NCBI RefSeq assembly: GCF_000003815.2
Contig: NC_049990.1
Location: forward strand, 13,641,460 to 13,705,459
Direction of reading: 5' to 3'
Origin: Branchiostoma floridae
Lineage: Eukaryota; Chordata; Leptocardii; Amphioxiformes; Branchiostomatidae
DNA length: 64,000 bases
Of the stretch, positions 54,201 to 64,000 are shown piece after piece. The stretch's first letter is position 1. The number at the start of each line of letters is the position of its first letter. The notes under the pieces are model-generated. The model was not told where the DNA came from and searched no databases. It saw only the letters and a program-made list of their open reading frames with translations. Position numbers and translations under genes: made by a program.

Positions 54201-57200
54201 TACGGCCTGAGTCTTCAAGTTAACGTATTGTGTGGTCCCGCTTATGAATATTAATTAGCCTTCGCTTTCCTCTTCGCTGATTGGCTGAACCATTAATTGA
54301 ATTAACTCTTCCTGCCGGCTAGACGCAGGTGCAGATGTCGGCTCTGTGGGGTGAACGTCCGAAAGGTCATGGCATGGAGAACGAAAGAAAACCAATTTCC
54401 CCTAAAAAAGTGCTGTAATTAAGCATTTTACAGTACTTTATGGCAAAAATTTTACTTGGATCATTTTACCAACTATCTTATGCCTATCTGTACCAAATGT
54501 TACTCATACCAGGGTACAGGGGTGCAAAATATACCGTTATAAGACCGTCAACAACAGTCGCACGGAGCTAACAGCGCAGCCAAAATACCATCGCTAGCGT
54601 TTCAACTTCGGATAACAAGTTATAAGTACTGCTGAACTCAGTAACGTTAAAGTTTGTTTTTAGTTGCCTTTGACGGTTTGACCTGAAATAGTGTTACGCT
54701 AAACTCCTGAAGAGAAGTTAAGTGACTGCTGCGATTATCATAGATATGCCCCTAAGAACTGATACAATATAAAGCCTTCTGAATAGTCTAAAATGCGAGA
54801 GCCTTAGGCGGGCTTCGCTCCCCCTGGCGGGAACACTGCTATATACGGGATCATGAGGCCCCGCTTATGAATATTAATTAGCCTTTGGCCTCCTCTTCGC
54901 TGATTGGCTAGGTCTTTGATTCAATTAACTCTCCGGCTGACGCGCACAGGTGTGGCTCTGTGCGGGGTCACGGAAGGTCACGTCAGGAGGCCAAAAGAAA
55001 ACAAATTTCCCCTCAGAAAAGTGCCAAAATTAATCATTTCAAAGTTGTTTATGTCAAAAATTTTACTTGAATCTTGTTACCAAGTATCTAATGCCTATCT
55101 ATACCAAATTTCAGGTCATTTAATTGTAATACCAGGGTACAGGAGCCAAAAGTGTCCTTTTTTGGTCAAAAATTGGCCAAAAATCGCAAAAATAAGCATT
55201 TTGTTGCACTGTACACCAACAGTGTTATTGAATTTATATGAAGGGATTATCAAGGCACATCTGTGTCAAATCTCAGCTCATTCGGTTGCAATACCAAGGT
55301 ACAGGAGCCAAAAGTGTCCTTTTTTGGTCAAAAATTGGTCAAAAAATCGCAAAAATAAGCATTTTGTTGTACTGTACACCAAAAGTGTTATTGAATTTAT
55401 ATGGGGGCATTATCAAGGCACATCTCTGTCAAATTTCAGCTCATTTGGTTGTAATACCGGGGTACAAGGCCAAAAGTGTCATTTTTTGGTCAAAATTGGT
55501 CAAAAAATCGCAAACATAAGCATTTTGTTGTACTGTACACCAAAAAGTGTTATCGAATTTATATGGGGGCATGGTNNNNNNNNNNNNNNNNNNNNNNNNN
55601 NNNNNNNNNNNNNNNNNNNNNNNNNNNNNNNNNNNNNNNNNNNNNNNNNNNNNNNNNNNNNNNNNNNNNNNNNNNNNNNNNNNNNNNNNNNNNNNNNNNN
55701 NNNNNNNNNNNNNNNNNNNNNNNNNNNNNNNNNNNNNNNNNTTTTTTAGTCGTTTTTATCGGGCTTTCTATTTTGTATTTTATCTTGATGTGTCAATACC
55801 TTTGGCTGGCATACTTCAAGAAAAATGACAAAATAGAAAGCCCGATAAAAACGACTAAAAAAACGTTAAAAAAACAGCCGGAGCCTAATCTCTGCTTGGA
55901 GAGTAGCTAGACAGAGATAGCAGGCATCCATCCATATCTTTTATATGGGTGGACCGACTACTCTCTCTTCGCAGCCAGAGCTGAATTGCGAGAAGCCTAC
56001 AAAAGGCATAGTTAAATTACAAGGGTCTGGAGCTGCCGCCATTTCTTGCCCGTTTGTGCCATCTTTCTGGATGCAATTTTTCTTTAATTTTCTAAAAAAA
56101 GAGCCCAATTTCAAGTGTCAAAATGCACCGAATCACTGATGCAGTGATATACCCCTGCCGGTTTGAAAGCACACATTTGGAGCGTATAGAAATGGACATA
56201 TTCTCGTGGTAGTTAAAGATACTCAAAACAGCTGAGAAACGTAAGTCTGCTAGTGAGTCGGCCTTTGAAGCTTTGCGGAATATAGGATATGGAATAATGT
56301 ACGACAAACATGTTGATATTCAGAATATCTTGAATATAAGAACTTAACTGTAATTGTTGGAACATTTTCTAGCACATTTCTTACATCAAATATCTTTCTG
56401 TACACTAGGCGGACGTTCAGCTCGTCCCCAGGCCAGGAGCTACTATGGGTAACATGTATGCACCACCAGGTTGGGAGATCCGCCATAAGTACAAGTACAA
56501 GGATGACAGGTTGGTGTATTAACTACACGATGGGTAACATGTATGCACCACCAGGCTGGGAGATCCGACATAAGTACAAGTACAAGGATGACAGGTTGGT
56601 GTATTCACTACACGATGGGTAACATGTATGCACCACCAGGCTGGGAGATTCGGCATAAGTACAAGTACAAGGATGGCAGGTTGGTGTATTCACTACACGA
56701 TGGGTAACATGTATGCACCACCAGGTTGGGAGATCCGCCATAAGTACAAGTACAAGGATGACAGGTTGGTGTATTGACTACACGATGGGTAACATGTATG
56801 CACCACCAGGCTGGGAGATTCGACATAAGTACAAGGATGGCAGGTTGGTGTATTCACTACACGATGGGTAACATGTATGCACCACCAGGTTGTGAGATCC
56901 GACATAAGTACAAGGATGGCAGGTTGGTGTATTCACTACACGATGGGTAACATGTATGCACCACCAGGCTGAGAGATCCGACATAAGTACAAGTACAAGG
57001 ATGACAGGTTGGTGTATTCACTACACGATGAGGAACATGTATGCACCACCAGGTTGGGAGATCCGACATAAGTACAAGTACAAGGATGACAGGTTGGTGT
57101 ATTCACTACACGATGGGTAACATGTATGCACCACCAGGCTGGGAGATTCGGCATAAGTACAAGTACAAGGATGACAGGTTGGTGTATTCACTACACGATG

Positions 57201-60200
57201 GGTAACATGTATGCACCACCAGGCTGGGATATCCACCATAAGTACAAGTACAAGGATGGCAGGTTGGTGTATTCACTACACGATGGGTAACATGTATGCA
57301 CCACTGGGTGATCCGCCATAAGTACAAGTCAAGGATGACAGGTTGGTGTATTGACTACACGATGGGTAACATGTATGCACCGCCAGGCTGGGTGATCCGA
57401 CATAAGTACAAGTACAAGGATGACAGGTTGGTGTATTGACTACACGATGGGTAACATGTATGCACCACCAGGCTGGGAGATCCGCCATAAGTACAAGTAC
57501 AAGGATGACAGGTTGGTGTATTCACTACACGATGGGTAACATGTATGCACCACCAGGCTGGGAGATCCGCCATAAGTACAAGTACAAGGATGACAGGTTG
57601 GTGTATTGACTACACGATGGGTAACATGTATGCACCGCCAGGTTGTCAGATCCGCCATAAGTACAAGTACAAGGATGACAGGTTGGTGTATTGACTACAC
57701 GATGGGTAACATGTATGCACCGCCAGACTGGGAAATTCGCCATAAGTACAAATACAGGGATGACAGGTTTGTATCAAATCTTCAAGTCATGAGACTGTAA
57801 TGACCTTTTTTACTTAAAAACTGCAAGACTTACAACTAAATGAATAGTCACTGCATTCTTGGGATGGCAGACTGAAGTGAAGGTAGACTTACGGAAAACG
57901 CCATCTCCATGAAAAGTAATGTATAGTTTTGATGGACGTGCTTGTTAACGGACGTTTTGAGCGTTTGTAAAGATACGTGGTACGTGGGTAAGCGTTGATG
58001 ACCCCACGGTCTGCTTACATTTTGGGTCTCCTTGCGACGACCTTGGTACTGCAAAAGGACTTCCTGTTTGGGGATCTTCCGTCATGGACAAGCTGTGCTA
58101 TCCCAAATGTGCTTTGGGATAGAAGCACATCTGTGATGCATGCCTTTCCCAAACGCGCTCTACTCCGAAAGCCAGTCTTTTTTATGCAAACGTTGAACTT
58201 AGATTACTGCCGATTATGTGAGGGTTAAACTGGCTCGTGGAGTCCCCCAAAATGGTTGGGTTTGTGCAAACTGTGTTGAATTAGTGTAAGTATGGGCAAC
58301 GATCTTCTATCGCAACTACGGAAGTGATTACTACATTCCCCCGTACGCCCTGTGCTATCCCTGGGATGACCGCCATCCCAGACGCGCTTTTGGGATAGAA
58401 GGGCATCTGGGATGCAGGTCTATCCCAAATGCGCTCCATCCGAAAAGCGCTTTTGGGATAGAAGCACTTTTGGGATGTAACAATCTGTAGTATCGATTTC
58501 TCTCTGACGCATAGCTTTTGATGTACGCTTTGGGTCATCCAATAGCCTGATTATACTGCGCTTATAACTGCCGTCCCCCTGGAGGAGAGGAAGGAGCCAG
58601 TTACAGCCCCAGTCAGCGGAGTTTGAGTTACACAGAGTAGCCTGCTCTGGAAATGCAGGGGCGTTTTTGTTAAAATATTTTGATTCATCTTTGGACTGCT
58701 GATTATATAAAGTCTCTCAGTGGGAGTATTTTTGAACTGGTCTATTTTGCAATTTTATATGGGGTGTAATGGAAGAGTCCATTCTTGCACGGAGGGGGGC
58801 ATTTTCTTTTTAATTAGTTTTTGGACTTTGGTGATTATGTTAAAGTGTTTCAGTGTGCTTATTTTTTTACTGGTCTATTTTGCAATTTTATATAGGGTGT
58901 GCTGGAAGAGTCTATACTTACATGGTGGGTGGGGGGGTTAAATCCAATTTTGGGACTTTGCTGATTACGTCTAAGTCAAATTTTAGCGAATGTATTTTTG
59001 GACTTCACCACTTTACATAGGGGCATCGCAAGTAAAGTCCATTGTTCACGGAGGGGGATGTTTTCAAATTCAGTTTTAGACGGGTGATGATTCATTATTC
59101 CATTTTTAGCGGAAGTGTTCTTGGACTGGTCTATTTTACCTTTTTATGCCTTTTTGCTTAATTCAACTTTGAACTGGGTTGCTTAATTAATGAATTGGCC
59201 ATGTTTTCAGTCGGAGTATTTCTGGACTGGTCTATTGTGCAAATTCACATGGGGTGCACTGGAAGAGTCCATTCTTGCACTGGGAATTTTGTAAGATTCA
59301 TTTTTGGGCTAAAGTGTCATTAGTAGAAGTGACTTTTAAACAGAAGTGTTCCATGTTTGCACATTGGTGATTTTGGAATATTCTATTGTTGCATGGGGAG
59401 AGAGATGGCTGAAATATGCTGTATTTGCTCTGAAGCAAATGTCGGCCTTTCTAGTTTTATTTGCTCTTGTCAGTTGTTATCTTTTTTTGAGAGGTGATGT
59501 TAATATTAGCATTCTGCATCACCTCTCTGTCCTGTTTTGTACTTTGTTGTTGAATAAATTTAAAAAAAGGGCAACATGATCCACCTTTCGTAATTTTAGA
59601 CAGGTACTCACCTACTTAAAGTATGTTGTCATCTATGGACGTTGTTTATTTTGTTTACTAAAACTAGTGATGAAGACAAGGGCAGCTCCGGTGGACAGGC
59701 AGCAGCCTTCACCTACCCAGCCGGACTGGGACCAGTTCTGATGAACGGCTGCTTCGGGACCGGCTATAAGAATGGGGATCCATGTTTTCAGGCCAAGATA
59801 CCGAAATCAGACTGCCCCGTAAGGCTTCACTACTACGTATAAAGAAAGCATCCCGCATTTTTCTTGTTTGGTTGTCATGTGTATCATACTTAAGCTTGGT
59901 GCGTAAGCTGCAACGGTTTGGAAATGTGACTCCGCCATAACTTGTGCTATTTCTATCCGTGATTCAGATTCTGTAACGTGCATATTAGGGAGACATTAGG
60001 GAATGGCAAACTTTCCTTATATCCAACCCTTATTATTTAAATCATTCTATGGTAACATTGGCAGATGGGAACTGCCTATCATAACGAGCGAATTTTATTT
60101 TTACGATCAGTGATTGACTGGATGTACGCTTAGACATATATGAAATTGCACCGTCATGCACAAGTTGTCCCTGTGGTCTATTTAAATGGTCGGGTATGAA

Positions 60201-63183
60201 GGAAAGAGAAATGGATGACAGAATGTATAATTGAGCACAGTTCAAAAACGGCGGTGATTATGTCTGTATACAAACGAATATTTGTACAAGTCACAGTAAA
60301 CAAATCTTAGCCACTGGATAACAAGTTTTTTTTATTCATAACTCGGGTCTATGTAACGTCCTTGGTGCAATCAAGAGCCGACGTGACCGTCTGCTCCGTT
60401 TGGAACCGCATGTTTGACAATTCTTTAAGTTTGAGACTGCATTATCATCAGTGACACCCAGCTGTAGGAAAAATCACAATTGCACAATTGTACAAATCGG
60501 AATTTCACCGAGGAAGGGGACAGATGGTCACCAAAACATCGACCGTTTATTGTGTGTAGATTGCCATTGTGAATAATGAACCTTGTTATTTAGTGATTTT
60601 CAATCCTGTTGAAATTATTCATGAATTACTTTCAGACATATTTTATGGGGAGCACTTTACTGCATGTAGCTTACCATGATTTTTCTAATACATCCAATAT
60701 GTCTAGAACTTGATAGATGGTGCGACCTACCTCGGCGTTGGCTTTGACGGGAGGGGCGTGTACTCAGCAGAATCCAGGAAAAAAAGCGTCATTCAGCGAT
60801 CCTGCAGCAATCTGCAAACGTAAGGCCAGAGAACTTGCAAACTAATTTCAATAGGCTTCGAAGGTTGCCTCTTTTTTTCGAGTAGACAGCTTAAAATCAA
60901 ATGGGTTCCTTTTATATATCTTCTAATTTTAAGTATACATCAAAATTTCATCGCATATAACTGTTGAATAACAGTATTTAGCTTCTTTGTCGCCGTTTAA
61001 TGCCCAAATGAAACATGTCATTTGAAACCGCGGCAGCTCAACTGATGTCAACATAGGAGTATCTTATTTGTCAGGAGACGTTTGTACCAAAATAGAGACA
61101 GAGAAACTTTATTGTGCTACAGTTGCACTGTATGACAAGTAAGACAAGCAAGTATTTCTAGCTGAATCATTTTGTGCAGATACGGCGATCATGAGGTACC
61201 GGATTCCATGACTGTGCAAGGCATATATGACACCAATGTGGAGTCATTCACCTTCAGCTCAACAGAAGAATACAGGCAATACTTGGAGGAAAAATCGGCC
61301 ATCACATCTGCAAAGGCCATGTTCCAGGAAGAAATCAACAAGGCGTCAGGACACGGGGCATGGAGCGGAGCATTTGGCATTGGTTGGTCAGCGGGGGGAG
61401 GAGGAGCCAGTCAAAGAGGCACATCCAGCCAATCATCGACGGCCAATGCCGCCTCCTCTGCTGGCGCTCAGCTGACTGAACAACAGACACAACTTTTCTG
61501 ACTGAACAACAGACACAACTTTTTATGGCTATGTTGGAGATGAACATTTTCAGGTAGGGAAGATTCCTATGTGAAAACAATAATGATCTAGGACATTTTG
61601 TCCGACATTGAGCTCATGTATCACATTGAGTAATCTGGGCTTTGGTAAAAAATTCCATGATTTCCGTACAGCTTTTGGTGTAAGCATCCAACATATTCAG
61701 AGCAAATGAGATTCAAAGCATTGAAAGCACTAATAATGCAAACATGGTCTTCATTTGAATCCTACTCAAATAAGAGAAATTGTTCAAAGTAATAAAGTCT
61801 TACCATCACAAAAAAAGGCTATTCAAGCATGTCCTCATCAACAATGCAAATACGGCCCTGATATTAATAATCAATGTTTATCTATTCTCACATGTACTTT
61901 CATGAAGTTTCGTATGACTGAAAATCTATCAATCCATCTTTTATTCGATACACAAATCACGTTTTCATTTGCACAGTTTATACATGTCGATGTCCCTCTC
62001 ATTCTCGCTCTCATATGTCACATGTTTGAATAGTCCTGTCCTGGAACGCATTTTACTTATACATTGTTCTCATGAATTATGTATATTAGATCCTGATTTG
62101 CATCATTGCTATCAAGTGATGCAAACAGCCATTAAAGCTAACTATAGGCTAAAAGCACAACTACTCATTCTGTCCATGTTTTGTTATCCTCTTTTTACAA
62201 ATTTAAACAAAAACGTCCCTGCAATACCATAACAAGCTGTTAGGTTGCTCAAACCTATATAACATGTAAACAAAAGGCATAGCCCGTAGGGCGCGAAGGA
62301 TATACCGAGAGCTATACAAAAGTCTTGAACAGAATAACTATTTTCATGAATCTGTTATAAGATATGAGATCTTCATGGACGACGTGACGCCAGATCAGCT
62401 GAATGTGGGGTTCCTGCGAGACTTCACTTTACTGCCTGAATCCTACTTTTCTCCTGGAGCAGAAATCATCTTCCGTAAGTAAACAAGAAGTCTATTTCAC
62501 TGGGAGTTATTGAACCACGGCAGGAAATGCTCCGATTCAAGTAGCGTTACAAAATGTCTTTTACGTACTTAAAGAACAGCTAGAAATCTACTTTGTAGAT
62601 TTTTGCTAATATGTCGATTAAGTTTAGAGACTTTAGACATCTACTTAATATGATGCAGAAGGTATCAGTTACTCAAGCAACAAGATAGATTTTGGATATA
62701 AACCGGCTGACTTGTAAAAGCTGGTATTGAATAAATCACCCGAATCGTCTGACCGGTTTCTAGATCTTTCCAGTTTTTTAGTACAGCTTTCTTACGTTTT
62801 GTGATTTAACTTTCTGCGTCTTATGTTTAGTTTTAAGCCGAAATGTTGTCTATATGATGGAATGCAATGTGTTTGTGTCCCACAATATCAGAAAATTTCT
62901 ACCTACGATGGGGAACGCACTACATCAAGTCAGCCAAATTCGGAGGTCAACTGAAGATCATCAAGACAAAAGAAGCTACTAAGGACCTGACGATGTCTGA
63001 ATTCGCCAATGCAGCCGAATCCGACTGGAAGATGACCATGAGCACCTTCTCAGCTCAGGCGTCACAAACCAAGTCTGGTAGCTGGTGGCATCAACATGAG
63101 ACGAAGGAGGAGTCACAACAATCCGCCGGAACAGCAGAGTCTGGATCTACATCACAGACAAACAGGAATCAGGAAAAACAGGC
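51280..63183 (+). CDS. Secreted MACPF-domain (perforin-like) protein, nine exons, 3' end beyond the window
   Basis: MACPF proteins oligomerise on membranes; roles include immune pores and venom/egg toxins. Exons: 51280-51328 (signal peptide MKPLTLALAVTLIMAV), 51589-51642, 52106-52252, 56437-56509, 59668-59818, 60707-60819, 61180-61553, 62362-62474 and 62892-63183. All phases join and all introns are GT-AG. The family signature is in exon 9: WGTHYIKSAKFGG. Exon 6 has the YLGVGFDGRG...SV-I-C pattern typical before it. Exons 7 and 9 carry Ser/Gly/Gln-rich stretches where transmembrane-hairpin segments usually lie. Exon 7 contains an exact 26-bp tandem duplication (61472-61523) that puts a stop at its junction, so as assembled the frame is broken. 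Intron 3 holds a 3-kb repeat and a gap, and intron 4 begins with 16 copies of its own donor region. No restored product is given here. Confidence 0.85.
52290..52540. other. Intron 3 of the MACPF gene: palindromic GGGGTCC pair
   Basis: TGGGGTCCATTTGGACCCCA at 52320-52339 and TGGGGTCCAAACGGACCCCA at 52478-52497 are each self-complementary. A small foldback element is likely. Confidence 0.55.
52546..55575 (+). mobile_element. 3-kb dispersed element, copy 2
   Basis: Near-identical to 28853-32175 over its whole length, with few indels, and truncated by the gap. The close match suggests recent spread or gene conversion. Confidence 0.8.
55576..55741. other. Assembly gap
   Basis: Interrupts the 165-bp tandem repeat at the end of the dispersed element. 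Confidence 1.
55743..55862. repeat. Perfect inverted repeat beside the gap
   Basis: TTTTTAGTCGTTTTTATCGG... (about 34 bp) is repeated exactly inverted at about 55828-55862, around a 50-bp spacer. Either a foldback element end or an assembly artefact. Confidence 0.8.
55945..56436. other. SINE fragment and intron 3 sequence
   Basis: 55950-56040 resembles the 3' part of the SINE at 49957 (CTACTCTCTCTTCGCAGCCAG, GTCTGGAGC). The rest is unremarkable intron. Confidence 0.6.
56447..57780 (+). repeat. 85-bp minisatellite made of MACPF exon 4 end plus its 5' splice site
   Basis: About 16 units. Each is 63 bp of exon 4 (codes GNMYAPPGWEIRHKYKYKDD plus two bases) followed by 22 bp of intron beginning GTTGGTGTATT. 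The first unit, whose exon part ends at 56509, is the authentic exon, because it alone carries the upstream exon 4 codons and acceptor. Three units are 79 bp (one AAGTAC copy fewer). The last unit ends in GTTTGT at 57766 and runs into single-copy intron. No acceptor-like site recurs in the unit. The overlapping 70-residue - strand frames are artefacts. Confidence 0.95.
58090..58480. repeat. Cluster of GCTTTTGGGATAGAAG / ATCCCAAA repeats
   Basis: Direct and inverse copies of TTTGGGATAGAAGCAC and CTATCCCAAATGCGCTC within intron 4 of the MACPF gene. Confidence 0.65.
58690..59457 (-). mobile_element. Dispersed element end with 150-bp internal repeats
   Basis: Ends, inverted, in CTAGAAAGGCCGACATTTGC (59457), the terminus also found at 22165, 28853 and 52546. 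About four diverged units contain CTGGTCTATTTTGCAATTTT and GGAAGAGTCCATTCTTGCAC. Confidence 0.7.
61472..61523 (+). repeat. Exact 26-bp tandem duplication in MACPF exon 7
   Basis: CTGACTGAACAACAGACACA plus CTTTT... appears twice back to back (61472-61497, 61498-61523). Twenty-six is not a multiple of three, and the second copy begins CTGA such that the frame ends at TGA (61499-61501). The exon phase is consistent with its neighbours only with one copy. Confidence 0.93.
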
Positions 63184-63355
63184 GTAAGTTCAGTAAATAT
63201 AATGAATTTCAGAAGAAAATCAATTTGCGTAAAATGTATCCAAGCATCAGATAATCTATAAGTACTACTTGTACTTTTAGTCTTTATAGTACATTGTGTT
63301 TGGCATGCATTTGACTTTATTTGAAGTCTTGGTTCACATGATCATTGGCCATGTA

Positions 63356-63844
63356 CGAGGGGTGATAAATAAGTTTTCGGCCTCACCCAGAAATGATAAG
63401 CACGACTTAGATTTTGAGGCACAACTTCGTAGTATGAAGCCTTTTATCAATATCCTCAAAAGTTCAAATCATTGCAGTCATTACTTAACAGACTTTCGTT
63501 TTCTGCAAATCAGAAGGTAAGTGGCGAGAAAAACAAGGGTCAATTGTGATCAGACATGGGTGGGTCGAGTTTCCCATGCCGCAAATTCTTTGTCATTAAC
63601 AAAAGACATTGTCAAAATGTTTGATGGTGATTCTCTTCCTATTTCAAGCAGAAAGAAGTGGGCGCAGCTCAATTGTCCACGTTTTTTTCCTTTCTCCCTT
63701 ACTTAACGTTACTGGGTGTCGCCTGCAAAGTAATGATCACAATAATTTGAATTTTGGTACACATTCATATTAGATCTATGCCTCGAAGTCTGAGTTGTGC
63801 TTATTATTTCTGAGTGAGGCCGATGACTTATTGATCACTCCTCG
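63356..63844. mobile_element. Mariner-type non-autonomous element
   Basis: Left end CGAGGGGTGATAAATAAG...CGGCCTCACCC is inverse-similar to the right end GAGTGAGGCCGATGACTTAT...CACTCCTCG (63810-63844). TA is present at the left (63354) but not on the right. The short open frame at 63521-63706 is probably a transposase remnant. It lies in the intron after MACPF exon 9. Confidence 0.7.
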
Positions 63845-64000
63845 TTTTGTGGCTCTGTGTTAAGGCTTCCCCATGATCAAAATATAGATGTCAAGGCGGG
63901 CCTTTATATAAAGCTGCGTTTAAAGACTAAGGTTGTACTATAAAAACACCCCATAGATTCAGTTAATGTAAATAAATAATGCCCAGTCTGGTCCCACCAA

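Noticed and set aside
56523-57743. Series of overlapping about 72-residue - strand frames
   Set aside because: These are the reverse complement of the 85-bp exon-donor array, repeating every unit.

Overview
This looks like invertebrate chordate DNA, most likely from a lancelet (Branchiostoma); that assignment is an inference. The support is spliced genes with GT-AG introns, an RNF7/RBX2 gene nearly identical to the vertebrate protein, ST8Sia-type sialyltransferases, a secreted MACPF protein, and very dense transposons, foldback elements, tRNA-derived SINEs and minisatellites. There are four assembly gaps (627-1081, 21427-21526, 50922-51021, 55576-55741). Exon calls below rest on reading splice sites and matching codon phase by eye. 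No search was run.

Layout. (1) 1-2989: the last three coding exons of RNF7 on the + strand. The first visible exon ends in a 45-bp minisatellite built from that exon's own 3' end plus the start of its intron. (2) 6858-27040, - strand: a four-exon ST8Sia-like sialyltransferase (ST8-1). Its 15.7-kb intron 1 holds an apparent 15.1-kb insertion (10522-25616). The insertion carries two related membrane-receptor-like genes, A (13157-18068) and B (20141-23487), flanked by arrays of an 11-bp minisatellite. (3) 27470-42176: a tandem duplicate of the block 'RNF7 last exon + sialyltransferase'. It contains an orphan RNF7 exon with a lost zinc ligand (27850-27968) and a second sialyltransferase (ST8-2, 36120-41457). 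The two duplicates have been hit by different transposons, so each serves as the empty-site record of the other. (4) 42177-51270: gene-poor repeat territory with a LINE fragment, SINEs and dispersed repeats. (5) 51280 to beyond the window, + strand: a secreted MACPF-domain gene. Its exon 4 is followed by about 16 tandem copies of the exon 4/intron 4 boundary, and its exon 7 carries an exact 26-bp tandem duplication that breaks the frame.

The main novelty is that two unrelated genes in this window have the same unusual structure: a minisatellite whose repeat unit spans an exon's 3' end and the intron's 5' end, so each intron begins with more than a dozen tandem copies of a 5' splice site. The other strong points are the two receptor-like paralogs sharing a TM/tyrosine-tail cassette under different ectodomains, the possible giant insertion that carries them, and the sialyltransferase duplicates that each lost a different splice site of the same exon.
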